From Halomonas aestuarii (GTDB taxonomy: Bacteria > Pseudomonadota > Gammaproteobacteria > Pseudomonadales > Halomonadaceae): a DNA stretch of 64,000 nt. Position 1 is the stretch's first letter. Each line of letters begins with the position of its first letter. The stretch is from NCBI RefSeq assembly GCF_001886615.1, contig NZ_CP018139.1:1984001-2048000 (forward strand), in the 5' to 3' direction. Below, piece after piece: positions 8,227 to 15,913 of the stretch. Made by a program: the position numbers and the translations under genes. The notes beneath the pieces are model-generated. The model did no database searches. It saw nothing but the letters and a program-made list of their open reading frames with translations, and was not told the origin of the DNA.

Positions 8227-9141
8227 TCAGCGGACGGGCAGTCTGGCCTGGAGGCGCTGCATGGCCTCGTCGAGGTCCTCCCCCAGCAGCTCCACCCGGG
8301 TATCCTCCAGGTCGCTCTCGCGGATGCGGGCCATGGGGCCGCAGGCCATCAGCGGAACCTCGAGCTGCTCGGCCAGTCGCGGCAGCTGGCGCCGCACCAG
8401 TTCGGCCTTCTCGGCCTTGCCGCTGGCCAGCAGCAGGCCGGCCGCCTGGAAGCGCTCCACCGCCAGGGGCACCTCGCTGGAGGGCAAGGGGGCATCGAAG
8501 AGCTGGATGCGATAGCCGCGGTCGCTGGCGGCGAGTGCCGCGAGCAGCACCCAGAGCGGTGAGGGGTCGTCCGGCAGGGGCGCGACCAGCAGGACCGGCC
8601 CCCTGGCCAGCCGGTTGGCATGCAGCAGCCGGGTCCCGATGCGGGTGCGCAGGAAGGCCTCCAGCGTGCGGCGCTGCAGGATGTCCCCCAGCTGCTCGCC
8701 CCAGCCCTCCTCGAGCTGGAGAACCACCGGCTGCCACAGCTCGGCCAGGCAGGTCGGCACCGGGTAGAGGGCCAGCGACTGGTTGAACAGCTCCTCCAGC
8801 CGGGCGAGGTCCAGGGCCTGGAGGGCGCTGACCAGCTGGCGACGCTGACCCGGCCAGTCGCCTGCCGCCGGCGCCGGGGTCTCCGCCGTCTCCGGCTGGT
8901 CGAGCAGTTCACGGACCTGGCTGACCGGCACGCCGCGGTTGAGCCATTGCAGGATGCGCTCGACCCGCTCGATGTCCTCCCGGGCATAGAGGCGATGGCC
9001 CTTCGGGGTCCGCTGCGGCTTGATCAGGCCGTAGCGGCGCTCCCAGGCGCGCAGGGTGACGGAGTTCACCCCGGTCAGCCGGGAGACCTCGCGGATCGGG
9101 TAGAGCGGGGTGTCGGCCGGGCGCCTTGCCTCGTCATTCAT
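8227..9141 (-). CDS. MerR/LitR(CarH)-family transcriptional regulator, cobalamin residues absent
   Basis: Regulator of 304 residues. A MerR-type winged helix occupies about residues 14-80, with the family signature VTLRAWERRYGLIKP and GHRLYAREDIERV. The remaining 200 residues resemble the helical plus Rossmann cobalamin-binding module of CarH/LitR. The family's Glu-His pair in the upper helix bundle and the E-x-H-x-x-G cobalt-ligand motif are not visible: the matching positions read QRRTLEAFLR and PDDPSPLW. The protein may therefore sense light through a partner, as the LOV-dependent PplR proteins of Pseudomonas putida do. It overlaps the chelatase stop by 4 bases and precedes phrB. Confidence 0.88.
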   Translation of the reverse strand: MNDEARRPADTPLYPIREVSRLTGVNSVTLRAWERRYGLIKPQRTPKGHRLYAREDIERVERILQWLNRGVPVSQVRELLDQPETAETPAPAAGDWPGQRRQLVSALQALDLARLEELFNQSLALYPVPTCLAELWQPVVLQLEEGWGEQLGDILQRRTLEAFLRTRIGTRLLHANRLARGPVLLVAPLPDDPSPLWVLLAALAASDRGYRIQLFDAPLPSSEVPLAVERFQAAGLLLASGKAEKAELVRRQLPRLAEQLEVPLMACGPMARIRESDLEDTRVELLGEDLDEAMQRLQARLPVR

Positions 9142-9518
9142 GAGCGTGCCGACTCCCCTGCCTGTTCGGCGACCACGGCCGCCAGCGCCTCGACGAAGGC
9201 CGGATGCTGGCCGACCGGCGGCAGCAGGGTCAGGTCGATGCCCGGGTGGGCGGAGTTCAGCGCCTCGACCTGGCCGGGCACGTCCTTCCTGAGATGGCGT
9301 CCGGCGGCGAAGAACAGCGGCAGGATCTCGGCCCGCTCGACCCCGGCGTCGGCGAGTTCGGCCACCGTGGACTCGAGCGAGGGTTCGCTGAGCTCCATGT
9401 AGGCCAGGTGCAGCGGGGTCGACAGCCGGCCGGTCAGGGCCTCGGCGAAGTGTTCGAAGGGCGCTCGCCAGTTCGGGTCGCTGGAGCCGTGGGCGAGCAG
9501 GATCAGGGCGTAGGACAT
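9138..9518 (-). CDS. CbiX/SirB-like sirohydrochlorin chelatase family protein
   Basis: Short single-domain protein of 126 residues. It starts with LILLAHGSSDPNWRAPFE, which contains the metal-binding His of CbiX/SirB chelatases, and a second conserved block reads ILPLFFAAGRHLRKDVP. Such proteins insert cobalt or iron into sirohydrochlorin for cobalamin or sirohaem. The ATG at 9518 has a good ribosome site, GGAGA, 5 bases upstream. The stop overlaps the regulator start by 4 bases, so the two are co-translated. Why a tetrapyrrole chelatase is coupled to a regulator that seems to lack cobalamin residues is unclear; it may be a vestige of a B12 photoreceptor system. Confidence 0.83.
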   Translation of the reverse strand: MSYALILLAHGSSDPNWRAPFEHFAEALTGRLSTPLHLAYMELSEPSLESTVAELADAGVERAEILPLFFAAGRHLRKDVPGQVEALNSAHPGIDLTLLPPVGQHPAFVEALAAVVAEQAGESARS

Positions 9519-9543
9519 GGAAGTCTCCGGTCGCGAAGAAGGG

Positions 9544-10602
9544 TCAGGGGGCGTCGGCCGCCAGGGCCTCGCCGAGGTGGTGGCCGGAGAGCCAGGCATC
9601 CTCGACCCGCGGTCCGCGCCAGCCGTCTCCGCACAGCGCCAGGCCCGCGGGCGACCGGCGGTGGTCGAGGTTGACCGCCTCGCCGCCGGCGAAGACGTCC
9701 GGCTGGGCGTAGCGCCAGCGATGGGCGCCCAGGGAGGTCGGCTCGGGCAGCTCGACGCTCGACGGCAGGTGCTCGCGGAAGGCCTCGAGCAGCCGTCGGG
9801 CCGCGGTCTCGTCATCTAGGTCCAGGTGTTCCTCGCTCCACTCCAGCCGCGCCATCAGGCTCAGGCTCTCGCCCTGGCCGTGGCGGCCGGGCTTGCTGTC
9901 GTTGCGGCTGACGAAGCGCAGTGGGTCACGGGTCGCCGGCTGGCCCGTCGCGGCCGCCAGGCGCACGGCCTGCCAGTCGTCGTCGACGCCCGGCAGCGAG
10001 GGCAGCGGGGCGTCGAAGCAGGCCCAGGCGGCCCAGCAGGGACGCTGGATGATCGCCTTGCACTCGTCCGCGAGTGACGGCTCATGGCCCTGCAGTAGCG
10101 TGCGGGCCTGGGGGGAGGGCATGGCGAGGACCACCCGATCGAAGGGACCGTGGCGCTCCTCGTGCTGGTCCACCAGCCACCACCGTTGTTCCTCGGGCTC
10201 GAGGCATTCGATCCGGGTGTCGGTGACCACCTCGAGCTCCTCGGCCATGTGGCGGGTCACGGCGCTCATGCGGGGCACGCCGGTCCAGCGCTCGACGCCG
10301 TCCTGGTGGCGCTGCCAGCCCGATGTGCTCGCCTCCCAGAGGGCCTCCGGCCAGGTAGCGACGACCCCCGCCTGGCGCCAGGCCTTCACCTCGCGGCGGA
10401 AGGCCGGGTCGCGCACGCTGAAGAACTGGGCACCCAGGTCGACCGTGGCCTCCGTCAGGCGACGGCTCGACATCCGCCCCCCGGGGCCTCGAGCCTTGTC
10501 GAACAGGCGTACCGGCAGGCCATGCGCCTGCAGGGCTCGTGCACAGGCGATGCCGGCGATGCCGGCACCGATGATGGCGGTGGAAACGGGGGTGTGGGGC
10601 AT
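9544..10602 (-). CDS. renalase-like NAD(P)/FAD-dependent oxidoreductase
   Basis: Flavoprotein of 352 residues with the N-terminal dinucleotide motif AIIGAGIAGIACARALQAHG, followed by LFDKARGPGGRMSSRR, the signature of the renalase-like branch. The C-terminal FAD-contact region reads LALCGDGWRGPRVEDAWLSG. The substrate is unknown. It is the first gene of the minus-strand cluster. Its promoter region (10603-10707) is shared with the divergent epimerase gene and carries the phased TGTACA/TGTATA repeat, so it is likely under the LitR-type regulator. Confidence 0.88.
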   Translation of the reverse strand: MPHTPVSTAIIGAGIAGIACARALQAHGLPVRLFDKARGPGGRMSSRRLTEATVDLGAQFFSVRDPAFRREVKAWRQAGVVATWPEALWEASTSGWQRHQDGVERWTGVPRMSAVTRHMAEELEVVTDTRIECLEPEEQRWWLVDQHEERHGPFDRVVLAMPSPQARTLLQGHEPSLADECKAIIQRPCWAAWACFDAPLPSLPGVDDDWQAVRLAAATGQPATRDPLRFVSRNDSKPGRHGQGESLSLMARLEWSEEHLDLDDETAARRLLEAFREHLPSSVELPEPTSLGAHRWRYAQPDVFAGGEAVNLDHRRSPAGLALCGDGWRGPRVEDAWLSGHHLGEALAADAP

Positions 10603-10648
10603 GGGCTTCTCGTGCAGTCAACGGCGTTCATCGCTAGACTAGCAGAAG

Positions 10649-10665
10649 TGTACAACGGCTGTATA
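10649..10665. promoter_or_regulatory. candidate LitR/CarH operator in divergent promoter
   Basis: TGTACA (10649-10654) and TGTATA (10660-10665) form a direct repeat with an 11-base period in the 105-base gap between two divergent genes. The half-site is the T-n-TACA type bound by CarH/LitR/PplR regulators, and a member of that family is encoded 1.5 kb away. A third, weaker repeat is not obvious. The assignment is inferred from motif and context. Confidence 0.5.
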
Positions 10666-10707
10666 ACTCATGGTGGCTTGTCTTAATGGCATGGGGAGGG
10701 ATTCCGG

Positions 10708-11613
10708 ATGCGAGTGCTGATCACGGGCGGCAGCGGTTTTGTTGGACAGCGGCTCTGTCGACGGCTGAAGGAGGCCGGGCATCGCCTGCTGGTGGTGTCG
10801 CGGGAGCCTGACGCGGTGCGTGGCCGGCTGCCGGAGGGCACCGACATCCGGCGTTCTGTTCTGGATTTCGTCGACACCCCGCCGGATGCGATCGTCAACC
10901 TGGCCGGCGAATCGATCGCCGACCGCCGCTGGAGCGATGAGCAGAAGGAGCGACTGATCGACTCCCGGGTCAACATCACCGGCGACCTGGTGATGCTCTG
11001 CGAGCAGCTCCAGGCCAGTCAGGGGCGGACGCCCAAGGTGATGGTCTCGGCTTCGGCCATGGGCTACTACGGCGACCAGGGGGATCGCGAGGTCACCGAA
11101 CAGACCCCGCCCCACGACGAGTTCGCCCACCGCCTCTGCAAGCGCTGGGAGGAGGCCGCCAGCGAGGCCGCGGACTTCGGCGTCCGGGTGGTCCTGCTGC
11201 GCATCGGCCTGGTGCTCGACGCCGGCGGCGGCAGCCTCAAGAAGATGCTACCCCCCTTCAAGCTGGGGCTGGGGGGGCGCTTCGGCGATGGCAAGCAGTT
11301 CATGCCCTGGATCCATCGCGAGGACCTGGTCAGCGCGATCCTCTTCCTGCTCGAGCGCCACGAACTGGAGGGCCCCTTCAACGGCAGCGCCCCCCACCCG
11401 GTCACCAATGCCGAGTTCACCCGCCTCCTGTCGAAGCAGCTGGGCCGTCCGGCGCTGATGCCGGTGCCGGCCATCGTGCTGGAGACCGCCTTCGGGGAGA
11501 TGGCGCGGCTGCTGCTGACCGGCGCCGACATGCGCCCCGCGCGGTTGCAGGAGGCCGGCTTCGAGTTCCGCTTCCCGACCCTGGAGGCGGCCCTGGCCGA
11601 CATCCTCGGCTGA
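10708..11613 (+). CDS. TIGR01777 family epimerase (YfcH-like SDR)
   Basis: Extended SDR-fold protein of 301 residues. The Rossmann motif ITGGSGFVGQRLCRRL opens the chain; SASAMGYYGDQGDREVTE, containing the active-site Tyr region, and FKLGLGGRFGDGKQFMPWIH are hallmarks of the TIGR01777/YfcH family. The true substrate is not known. It is divergent from the renalase-like gene and shares its operator region, which suggests membership of the light regulon. A strong hairpin terminator follows the stop. The start ATG is preceded by GGGAGG. Confidence 0.92.
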   Translation: MRVLITGGSGFVGQRLCRRLKEAGHRLLVVSREPDAVRGRLPEGTDIRRSVLDFVDTPPDAIVNLAGESIADRRWSDEQKERLIDSRVNITGDLVMLCEQLQASQGRTPKVMVSASAMGYYGDQGDREVTEQTPPHDEFAHRLCKRWEEAASEAADFGVRVVLLRIGLVLDAGGGSLKKMLPPFKLGLGGRFGDGKQFMPWIHREDLVSAILFLLERHELEGPFNGSAPHPVTNAEFTRLLSKQLGRPALMPVPAIVLETAFGEMARLLLTGADMRPARLQEAGFEFRFPTLEAALADILG

Positions 11614-11627
11614 GGGCCTCCCGCGTT

Positions 11628-11670
11628 ACCCAACGGGCCCCGTCGGCGTCGCCGGCGGGGCCCGTTGGGT
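11628..11670 (+). terminator. intrinsic terminator, probably bidirectional
   Basis: A perfect 15-base inverted repeat (ACCCAACGGGCCCCG and its complement) with a 13-base loop follows the epimerase stop and precedes the convergent rapA stop. The T-run is short, but the position between convergent genes supports a terminator. Confidence 0.7.
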
Positions 11671-11703
11671 CTTGCGGGGCGGCTGTCGAGGGGCCGTCTG
11701 CGA

Positions 11704-14652
11704 TCAGCGGGCGTCCTCGCCCACCGTGACGACCAGCCGCACCGCGTCCAGGCGCAGTCGCGTGCCCTCGATGGCGGCGTCCAGTTCGGCGCGCTCCTGG
11801 CGTAGCCCCTCGAGCTCATCCGTGCGCACCGCGGGGTTGAGCCGCGAGAGGGCCTCGAGGCGGGCGAGCTCGGCGTCGAGCTCGGCCCGCATGCGCCCCT
11901 GGGCGGCCTCGACGATGCTCGGCAGCTCCCGCTCGGCCTCCGCCTCGGCGCCGTCGAGCAGCTCGCGCAGCTGGTCGTGGCGGCTCTTGATCAGGTCCCG
12001 GGCGACCGCCTTCTTGACCTTCTGCACCGCCTTGGAGAGGCCGCTGAAGGAGATCTTATCGGTCAGGTTGGCGCCGGACTCGTCGAGCAGGACCCGCACC
12101 GCCGTCGGCGGCAGGAAGCGGTTGAGGTGCAGGCGCCGGGGGGCCGGGCAGTGGGTGCGGAAGACCAGCTCGACCATCAGCCGGCCGGCGGGGATGGCGG
12201 GGTGCTTCAGCAGGGCCAGCGCCGTGTTGCCCATGGCGCCGTCGAGGATCCGGCCCATCATCTCGCGCAGCAGCGGATGCTCCCAGGAGAGGCGCTGGAC
12301 GTCGTCCCGGGCCAGAGCGCGCTCCCGGGAGTAGGTGGCCGAGAAGCCCTCCTCGCCCTTCACCAGGCCCGGCAGGCCGTCGAGCATCTGCGGACTCGGC
12401 TGCAGGTGCTGGATGCCGCCGCCCAGCTCCTGGCTGTCGACGCCGAAGATGTCCAGCGCCTGGTCCAGGTAGCGGCCCAGCGCCCGGTCGGCGTCGAGCT
12501 CGCGGATCGATTCGATGACCGCCTCGGCGCGCTCGTGGCGGCAGGCATTGAGCTCGAGCAGGCGGTTGCGGCCGGCGTCGCGCTCGGCCAGGCGGGCCTC
12601 GAAGAGGGCGCGGGTCTCCTCGATCACCTCGTCGAGGCTCTCGTCGTCGAGCAGGCTGTCGGCCAGGGTGTCGCCGAAGGCGGCATGGATCTCGCTACCC
12701 AGGCCATGGGGGGCGCTGAAGGCGTCCATGCCCCGGTGGTACCAGCGCAGCAGCTTCTCGCCGGGGCTGCTGGCGAAGACCGGAGCATGGATCTCGATGG
12801 CATGTCGCTGGCCGATGCGATCGAGTCGGCCGATGCGCTGCTCGAGCTGGTCCGGGTGCAGCGGCAGGTCGAACATCACCAGGTGACGGCAGAACTGGAA
12901 GTTGCGTCCCTCGGAGCCGATCTCCGAGCACACCAGCACCTGGCAGCCCTCCTCCTCGTCGGCGAAGGCCGCCGCGGCCCGGTCGCGCTCTACCAGCGAG
13001 AGCCCCTCATGGAACACCGGGGCGTGGTAGCCGCCGAGCACCCGGAGGCCCTCGGCGAGCCCCTGGGCGGTCTCGCGATCATGGGCGATCACCAGCACCT
13101 TGTCGTCGGCGAAGCCCGTCTCGCCGTCGTCGGCGAGGCGTTCCAGCAGCCAGGTCACGCGCGGGTCGAACTGCCACCAGGGCTCGGTGTTGAGCGGGTC
13201 GTGGGTGAGCGCCCGGTACATGGTGTCGGGGTAGATCAGGACCTCGGGGTGATCGAGGCCGGTCTCGATCAGCAGCTCGTCCAGGTAGTCCTCGTCCCTG
13301 GCCAGGCGACGCAGGACCCGACGGTAGGCGGAGGGGGCCTCGAGTTCGGTGACATGCAGGCGGCGCTCCGGGAAGCCGCCCACATGGCGGCGACTGTTGC
13401 GGAACATCACCCGGCCGGTGCCGTGGCGGTCCAGCAGCTGGTCGCGCAGCTGGTTCCGGGCCGAGGCCCGCTGGTCGTCGCTGCGCTCCGGGTCGGCCAG
13501 GGTGTCGAGCAGGGCCAGGCTGTCCGCGTCATGGATCACCGCGGCGACCCGTTCGCGGTCGGCCGCCTCGCCCGGCAGCCGGTCGAGCGCATCGATGGCC
13601 TCGGCCACCTCCACATAGTGGGCCTCCTCCTCGCGGAAGGCCTCGAGGCTGTGGTAGCGGTCCGGGTCGAGCAGGCGCAGCCGGGCGAAATGGCTTTCGA
13701 GGCCCATCTGCTCCGGGGTAGCCGTGAGCAGCAGCATGCCGGGCACCTGCGCTGCCAGCCTCCCCACGCAGGCGTAGCCGGGCCCGCTCTGCTCCGGGCT
13801 CCAGTCCAGGTGGTGGGCCTCGTCGACGATCAGCATGTCCCAGTCGCAGGCCAGCGCCTGCTGCTGGCGGTGAGGGTTGGCGAACAGCCAGTCCTGACTG
13901 GCCAGCACCAGCTGGCCGGTCTCGAAGGGGTTGGCGTCGCCGTGGGCCTGGCTCTGCTGCTCGTCGAGCAGGGTGACCTCCAGGGCGAAACGGCGCAGAA
14001 GCTCCACCAGCCACTGGTGGGTCAGGCTCGCCGGCACCAGGATCAGCGCCCGCTCGGCGCGACCGGTGAGCAGCAGGCGGTGGAGGATCAGCCCGGCCTC
14101 GATGGTCTTGCCCAGGCCCACCTCGTCGGCCAGCAGCACCCGCGGGGCATGGCGGCGTGCCACCTCGTCCGCGATGTAGAGCTGGTGGGGGATCAGGTCG
14201 ATGCGCGGGCCGGCCAGGCCCAGGGCCGGGTTCTGCTCGATGCGCTGGTAGTGGTGCAGGGTGCGAAAGCGCAGGTCGAACCAGTCGTTGCGGTCGACCT
14301 GGCCGGTGAGCAGGCGATCGCGGGCCTGATCGAACTGCATGGTGTCGGCGAGCCGCGCCTCGGGCAGCTCGCAGGGCTCGCCGGCGCTGTCCTCGCCGAT
14401 GTAGACGATCAGGCCGCCGACCTCCTTGCTGTCGTCGACGATCATCTGCCAGCCCTCGGTGGACTGGATACGGTCGCCGCTGCCGAAGGCCACGCGGGTC
14501 AGGGGGGCGTTGCGGCTGCTGTAGGTGCGGGTTTCCTGGCTGGCGCCGAAGAGCACGGTGACGCTGCGGGCGTCGACGTTGAGGATGGTGCCCAGGCCGA
14601 GTTCGGCCTCGCCGTCGCTGATCCAGCGCTGGCCGGGAGAGAAGTCGCTCAT
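11704..14652 (-). CDS. rapA: RNA polymerase-associated ATPase RapA
   Basis: SWI2/SNF2-type ATPase that binds RNA polymerase and promotes its recycling after termination. The length of 982 residues compares well with 968 in E. coli. The N-terminal tandem Tudor-like region starts MSDFSPGQRWISDGEAELGLG. The helicase core has Walker A DEVGLGKT (176-183), DEAH (277-280), LTATPEQMG, and motif VI QRIGRLDRIGQ. A C-terminal RapA-specific region follows. It stands alone, with tlpA-like coding 116 bases upstream on the same strand. Confidence 0.97.
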   Translation of the reverse strand: MSDFSPGQRWISDGEAELGLGTILNVDARSVTVLFGASQETRTYSSRNAPLTRVAFGSGDRIQSTEGWQMIVDDSKEVGGLIVYIGEDSAGEPCELPEARLADTMQFDQARDRLLTGQVDRNDWFDLRFRTLHHYQRIEQNPALGLAGPRIDLIPHQLYIADEVARRHAPRVLLADEVGLGKTIEAGLILHRLLLTGRAERALILVPASLTHQWLVELLRRFALEVTLLDEQQSQAHGDANPFETGQLVLASQDWLFANPHRQQQALACDWDMLIVDEAHHLDWSPEQSGPGYACVGRLAAQVPGMLLLTATPEQMGLESHFARLRLLDPDRYHSLEAFREEEAHYVEVAEAIDALDRLPGEAADRERVAAVIHDADSLALLDTLADPERSDDQRASARNQLRDQLLDRHGTGRVMFRNSRRHVGGFPERRLHVTELEAPSAYRRVLRRLARDEDYLDELLIETGLDHPEVLIYPDTMYRALTHDPLNTEPWWQFDPRVTWLLERLADDGETGFADDKVLVIAHDRETAQGLAEGLRVLGGYHAPVFHEGLSLVERDRAAAAFADEEEGCQVLVCSEIGSEGRNFQFCRHLVMFDLPLHPDQLEQRIGRLDRIGQRHAIEIHAPVFASSPGEKLLRWYHRGMDAFSAPHGLGSEIHAAFGDTLADSLLDDESLDEVIEETRALFEARLAERDAGRNRLLELNACRHERAEAVIESIRELDADRALGRYLDQALDIFGVDSQELGGGIQHLQPSPQMLDGLPGLVKGEEGFSATYSRERALARDDVQRLSWEHPLLREMMGRILDGAMGNTALALLKHPAIPAGRLMVELVFRTHCPAPRRLHLNRFLPPTAVRVLLDESGANLTDKISFSGLSKAVQKVKKAVARDLIKSRHDQLRELLDGAEAEAERELPSIVEAAQGRMRAELDAELARLEALSRLNPAVRTDELEGLRQERAELDAAIEGTRLRLDAVRLVVTVGEDAR

Positions 14653-14768
14653 GGTGCCTCGGGGATGCTTGGGATCGGTTCGGTGCCGCTGGCCACACCC
14701 GGCCCGGCGGCGACAGGGCGCGGTATCTTACAGCAAAGCCTGTCGCGGCTTAAGCACCCCGGTGCCGA

Positions 14769-15569
14769 TCAGCGATCTTCCAGCCATTCCGCCAGCCGTG
14801 CGCGAGTGAGCTCGCCGACGTGCTGCTCGAGGGCGCGGCCCTCGGCATCGAACAGCAGGGTGGTGGGCAGGCCCGGGGATTCGGTCAGCACCATCAGCTG
14901 CTGTCGCGGGTCGAGCAGGGCGTGACGGAAGTCGAACCCCTGCTCGTCCAGGTAGCGCACCGCCTGCAGCAGGTCCTCGCCCTGGTTGACGATCACCACG
15001 CGCACGCCCTCCAGGGCATCGGCTTCGGCGAGCATTGGCATCTCGCGTCGGCAGGGCGGGCACCAGGTGGCCCAGAGATTGACGATCACCGTCTCGCCCT
15101 CGAGCGAGGCCAGGCTCACCGTCTCGCCCTCGAGGTTTTCCAGGGCGAGGTCGGGCAGCGCACGAAGGGCCATGCCGCCGCCCAGGGGCGCCAGGGTCAC
15201 CAGCGTCAGCCACATCAGCGAGGCGCCCAGCGCCAGGCCCATGCCCCCCAGCATTGCCCCCAGCCGGTCGCGCAGCGACCAGGCGGTCCAGGCCAATGCG
15301 GCCAGGAGCCCCCAGAGGCCCTGGTAGCCGGGCTGCCAGAACTTGAGGATATCCAGCGGGGCCTGGGCATAGGCCCCGGCGTTCATCAGCACATGGCCCA
15401 GGCGGGCGCCGACGAGCCAGGCCACGAGCAGGCCGTTGAACCAGCGCGCATGGCGCCCTCTCGGCAGGCCCAGGAGGAAGGCGCTGGCCCCCAGCAGCGC
15501 CAGGGCGGCGAGGAAGGCATAAAGACGCGGCAGCGCGATCAGGACGGGCCCCAGGGCGATGGCATCCAT
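14769..15569 (-). CDS. TlpA-like thioredoxin with Lgt-like membrane N-terminus
   Basis: Fusion protein of 266 residues. About residues 1-130 form four to five membrane helices resembling part of prolipoprotein diacylglyceryl transferase (VGARLGHVLMNAGAYAQAP, then DILKFWQPGYQGLWGLLAAL). Residues 138-266 are a TlpA/ResA-type thioredoxin domain with the redox motif WATWCPPCRREMP; the two cysteines are at 170 and 173. The thioredoxin domain should face the periplasm as a disulfide reductase. The Lgt-like part lacks the full Lgt length, so acyl transfer is unlikely. It is divergent from the small membrane-protein gene at 15686. Confidence 0.85.
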   Translation of the reverse strand: MDAIALGPVLIALPRLYAFLAALALLGASAFLLGLPRGRHARWFNGLLVAWLVGARLGHVLMNAGAYAQAPLDILKFWQPGYQGLWGLLAALAWTAWSLRDRLGAMLGGMGLALGASLMWLTLVTLAPLGGGMALRALPDLALENLEGETVSLASLEGETVIVNLWATWCPPCRREMPMLAEADALEGVRVVIVNQGEDLLQAVRYLDEQGFDFRHALLDPRQQLMVLTESPGLPTTLLFDAEGRALEQHVGELTRARLAEWLEDR

Positions 15570-15685
15570 GTCGTGGCGGTGACTCCCGAGAGGTCGGCGG
15601 CTGGTGCCGGAGCGGTTACACTTGGCGGATTCGTTTCGCCAAGCCTACTGCCGGCGGGCAGGGCTGTCATCCAGCGGGAGCACTC

Positions 15686-15913
15686 ATGACACGACCGGCC
15701 TTCGATACGCTGCGCGCCCTGGCCATAGCCAGCCAGGCGTTGGGGCTTACCCTGATCATCACCCTCGAGACCCTGATGGGCGATGCCGCCCGACCCTGGC
15801 AGGGCTGGACCCTGGCGGCCATGGTGGCGGCCGCCCTGTGGATCGCCCTGGTACGCCTCTACCGCCGCAACAAGGCGCGCAAGGCGATGGCACGCCAGCC
15901 TGGCGATGACTAG
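15686..15913 (+). CDS. small two-helix membrane protein, hypothetical
   Basis: Protein of 75 residues with two hydrophobic segments (about 8-30 and 40-58) and a basic tail, RLYRRNKARKAMARQ. I do not recognise a family. The ATG at 15686 lies in the gap after the divergent TlpA-like gene. Its last codons overlap the start of the phospholipase D lipoprotein gene by 8 bases, so the two are probably co-translated. The coding potential rests on this coupling and on the clean transmembrane pattern. Confidence 0.6.
   Translation: MTRPAFDTLRALAIASQALGLTLIITLETLMGDAARPWQGWTLAAMVAAALWIALVRLYRRNKARKAMARQPGDD

Noticed and set aside
6783..8786. 667-codon plus-strand open frame opposite phrB
   Set aside because: The photolyase frame has all cofactor-binding motifs; the opposite frame shows none and has no ribosome site.
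8227..9141. Adenosylcobalamin-dependent photoreceptor of the classical CarH type
   Set aside because: The histidine and glutamate residues that hold cobalamin are not visible, so B12 dependence cannot be claimed.
11977..14925. 982-codon open frame on the plus strand
   Set aside because: It is antisense to rapA, whose motifs are complete. The repetitive Ala/Gly/Val/Leu composition is that of a GC-rich shadow frame.
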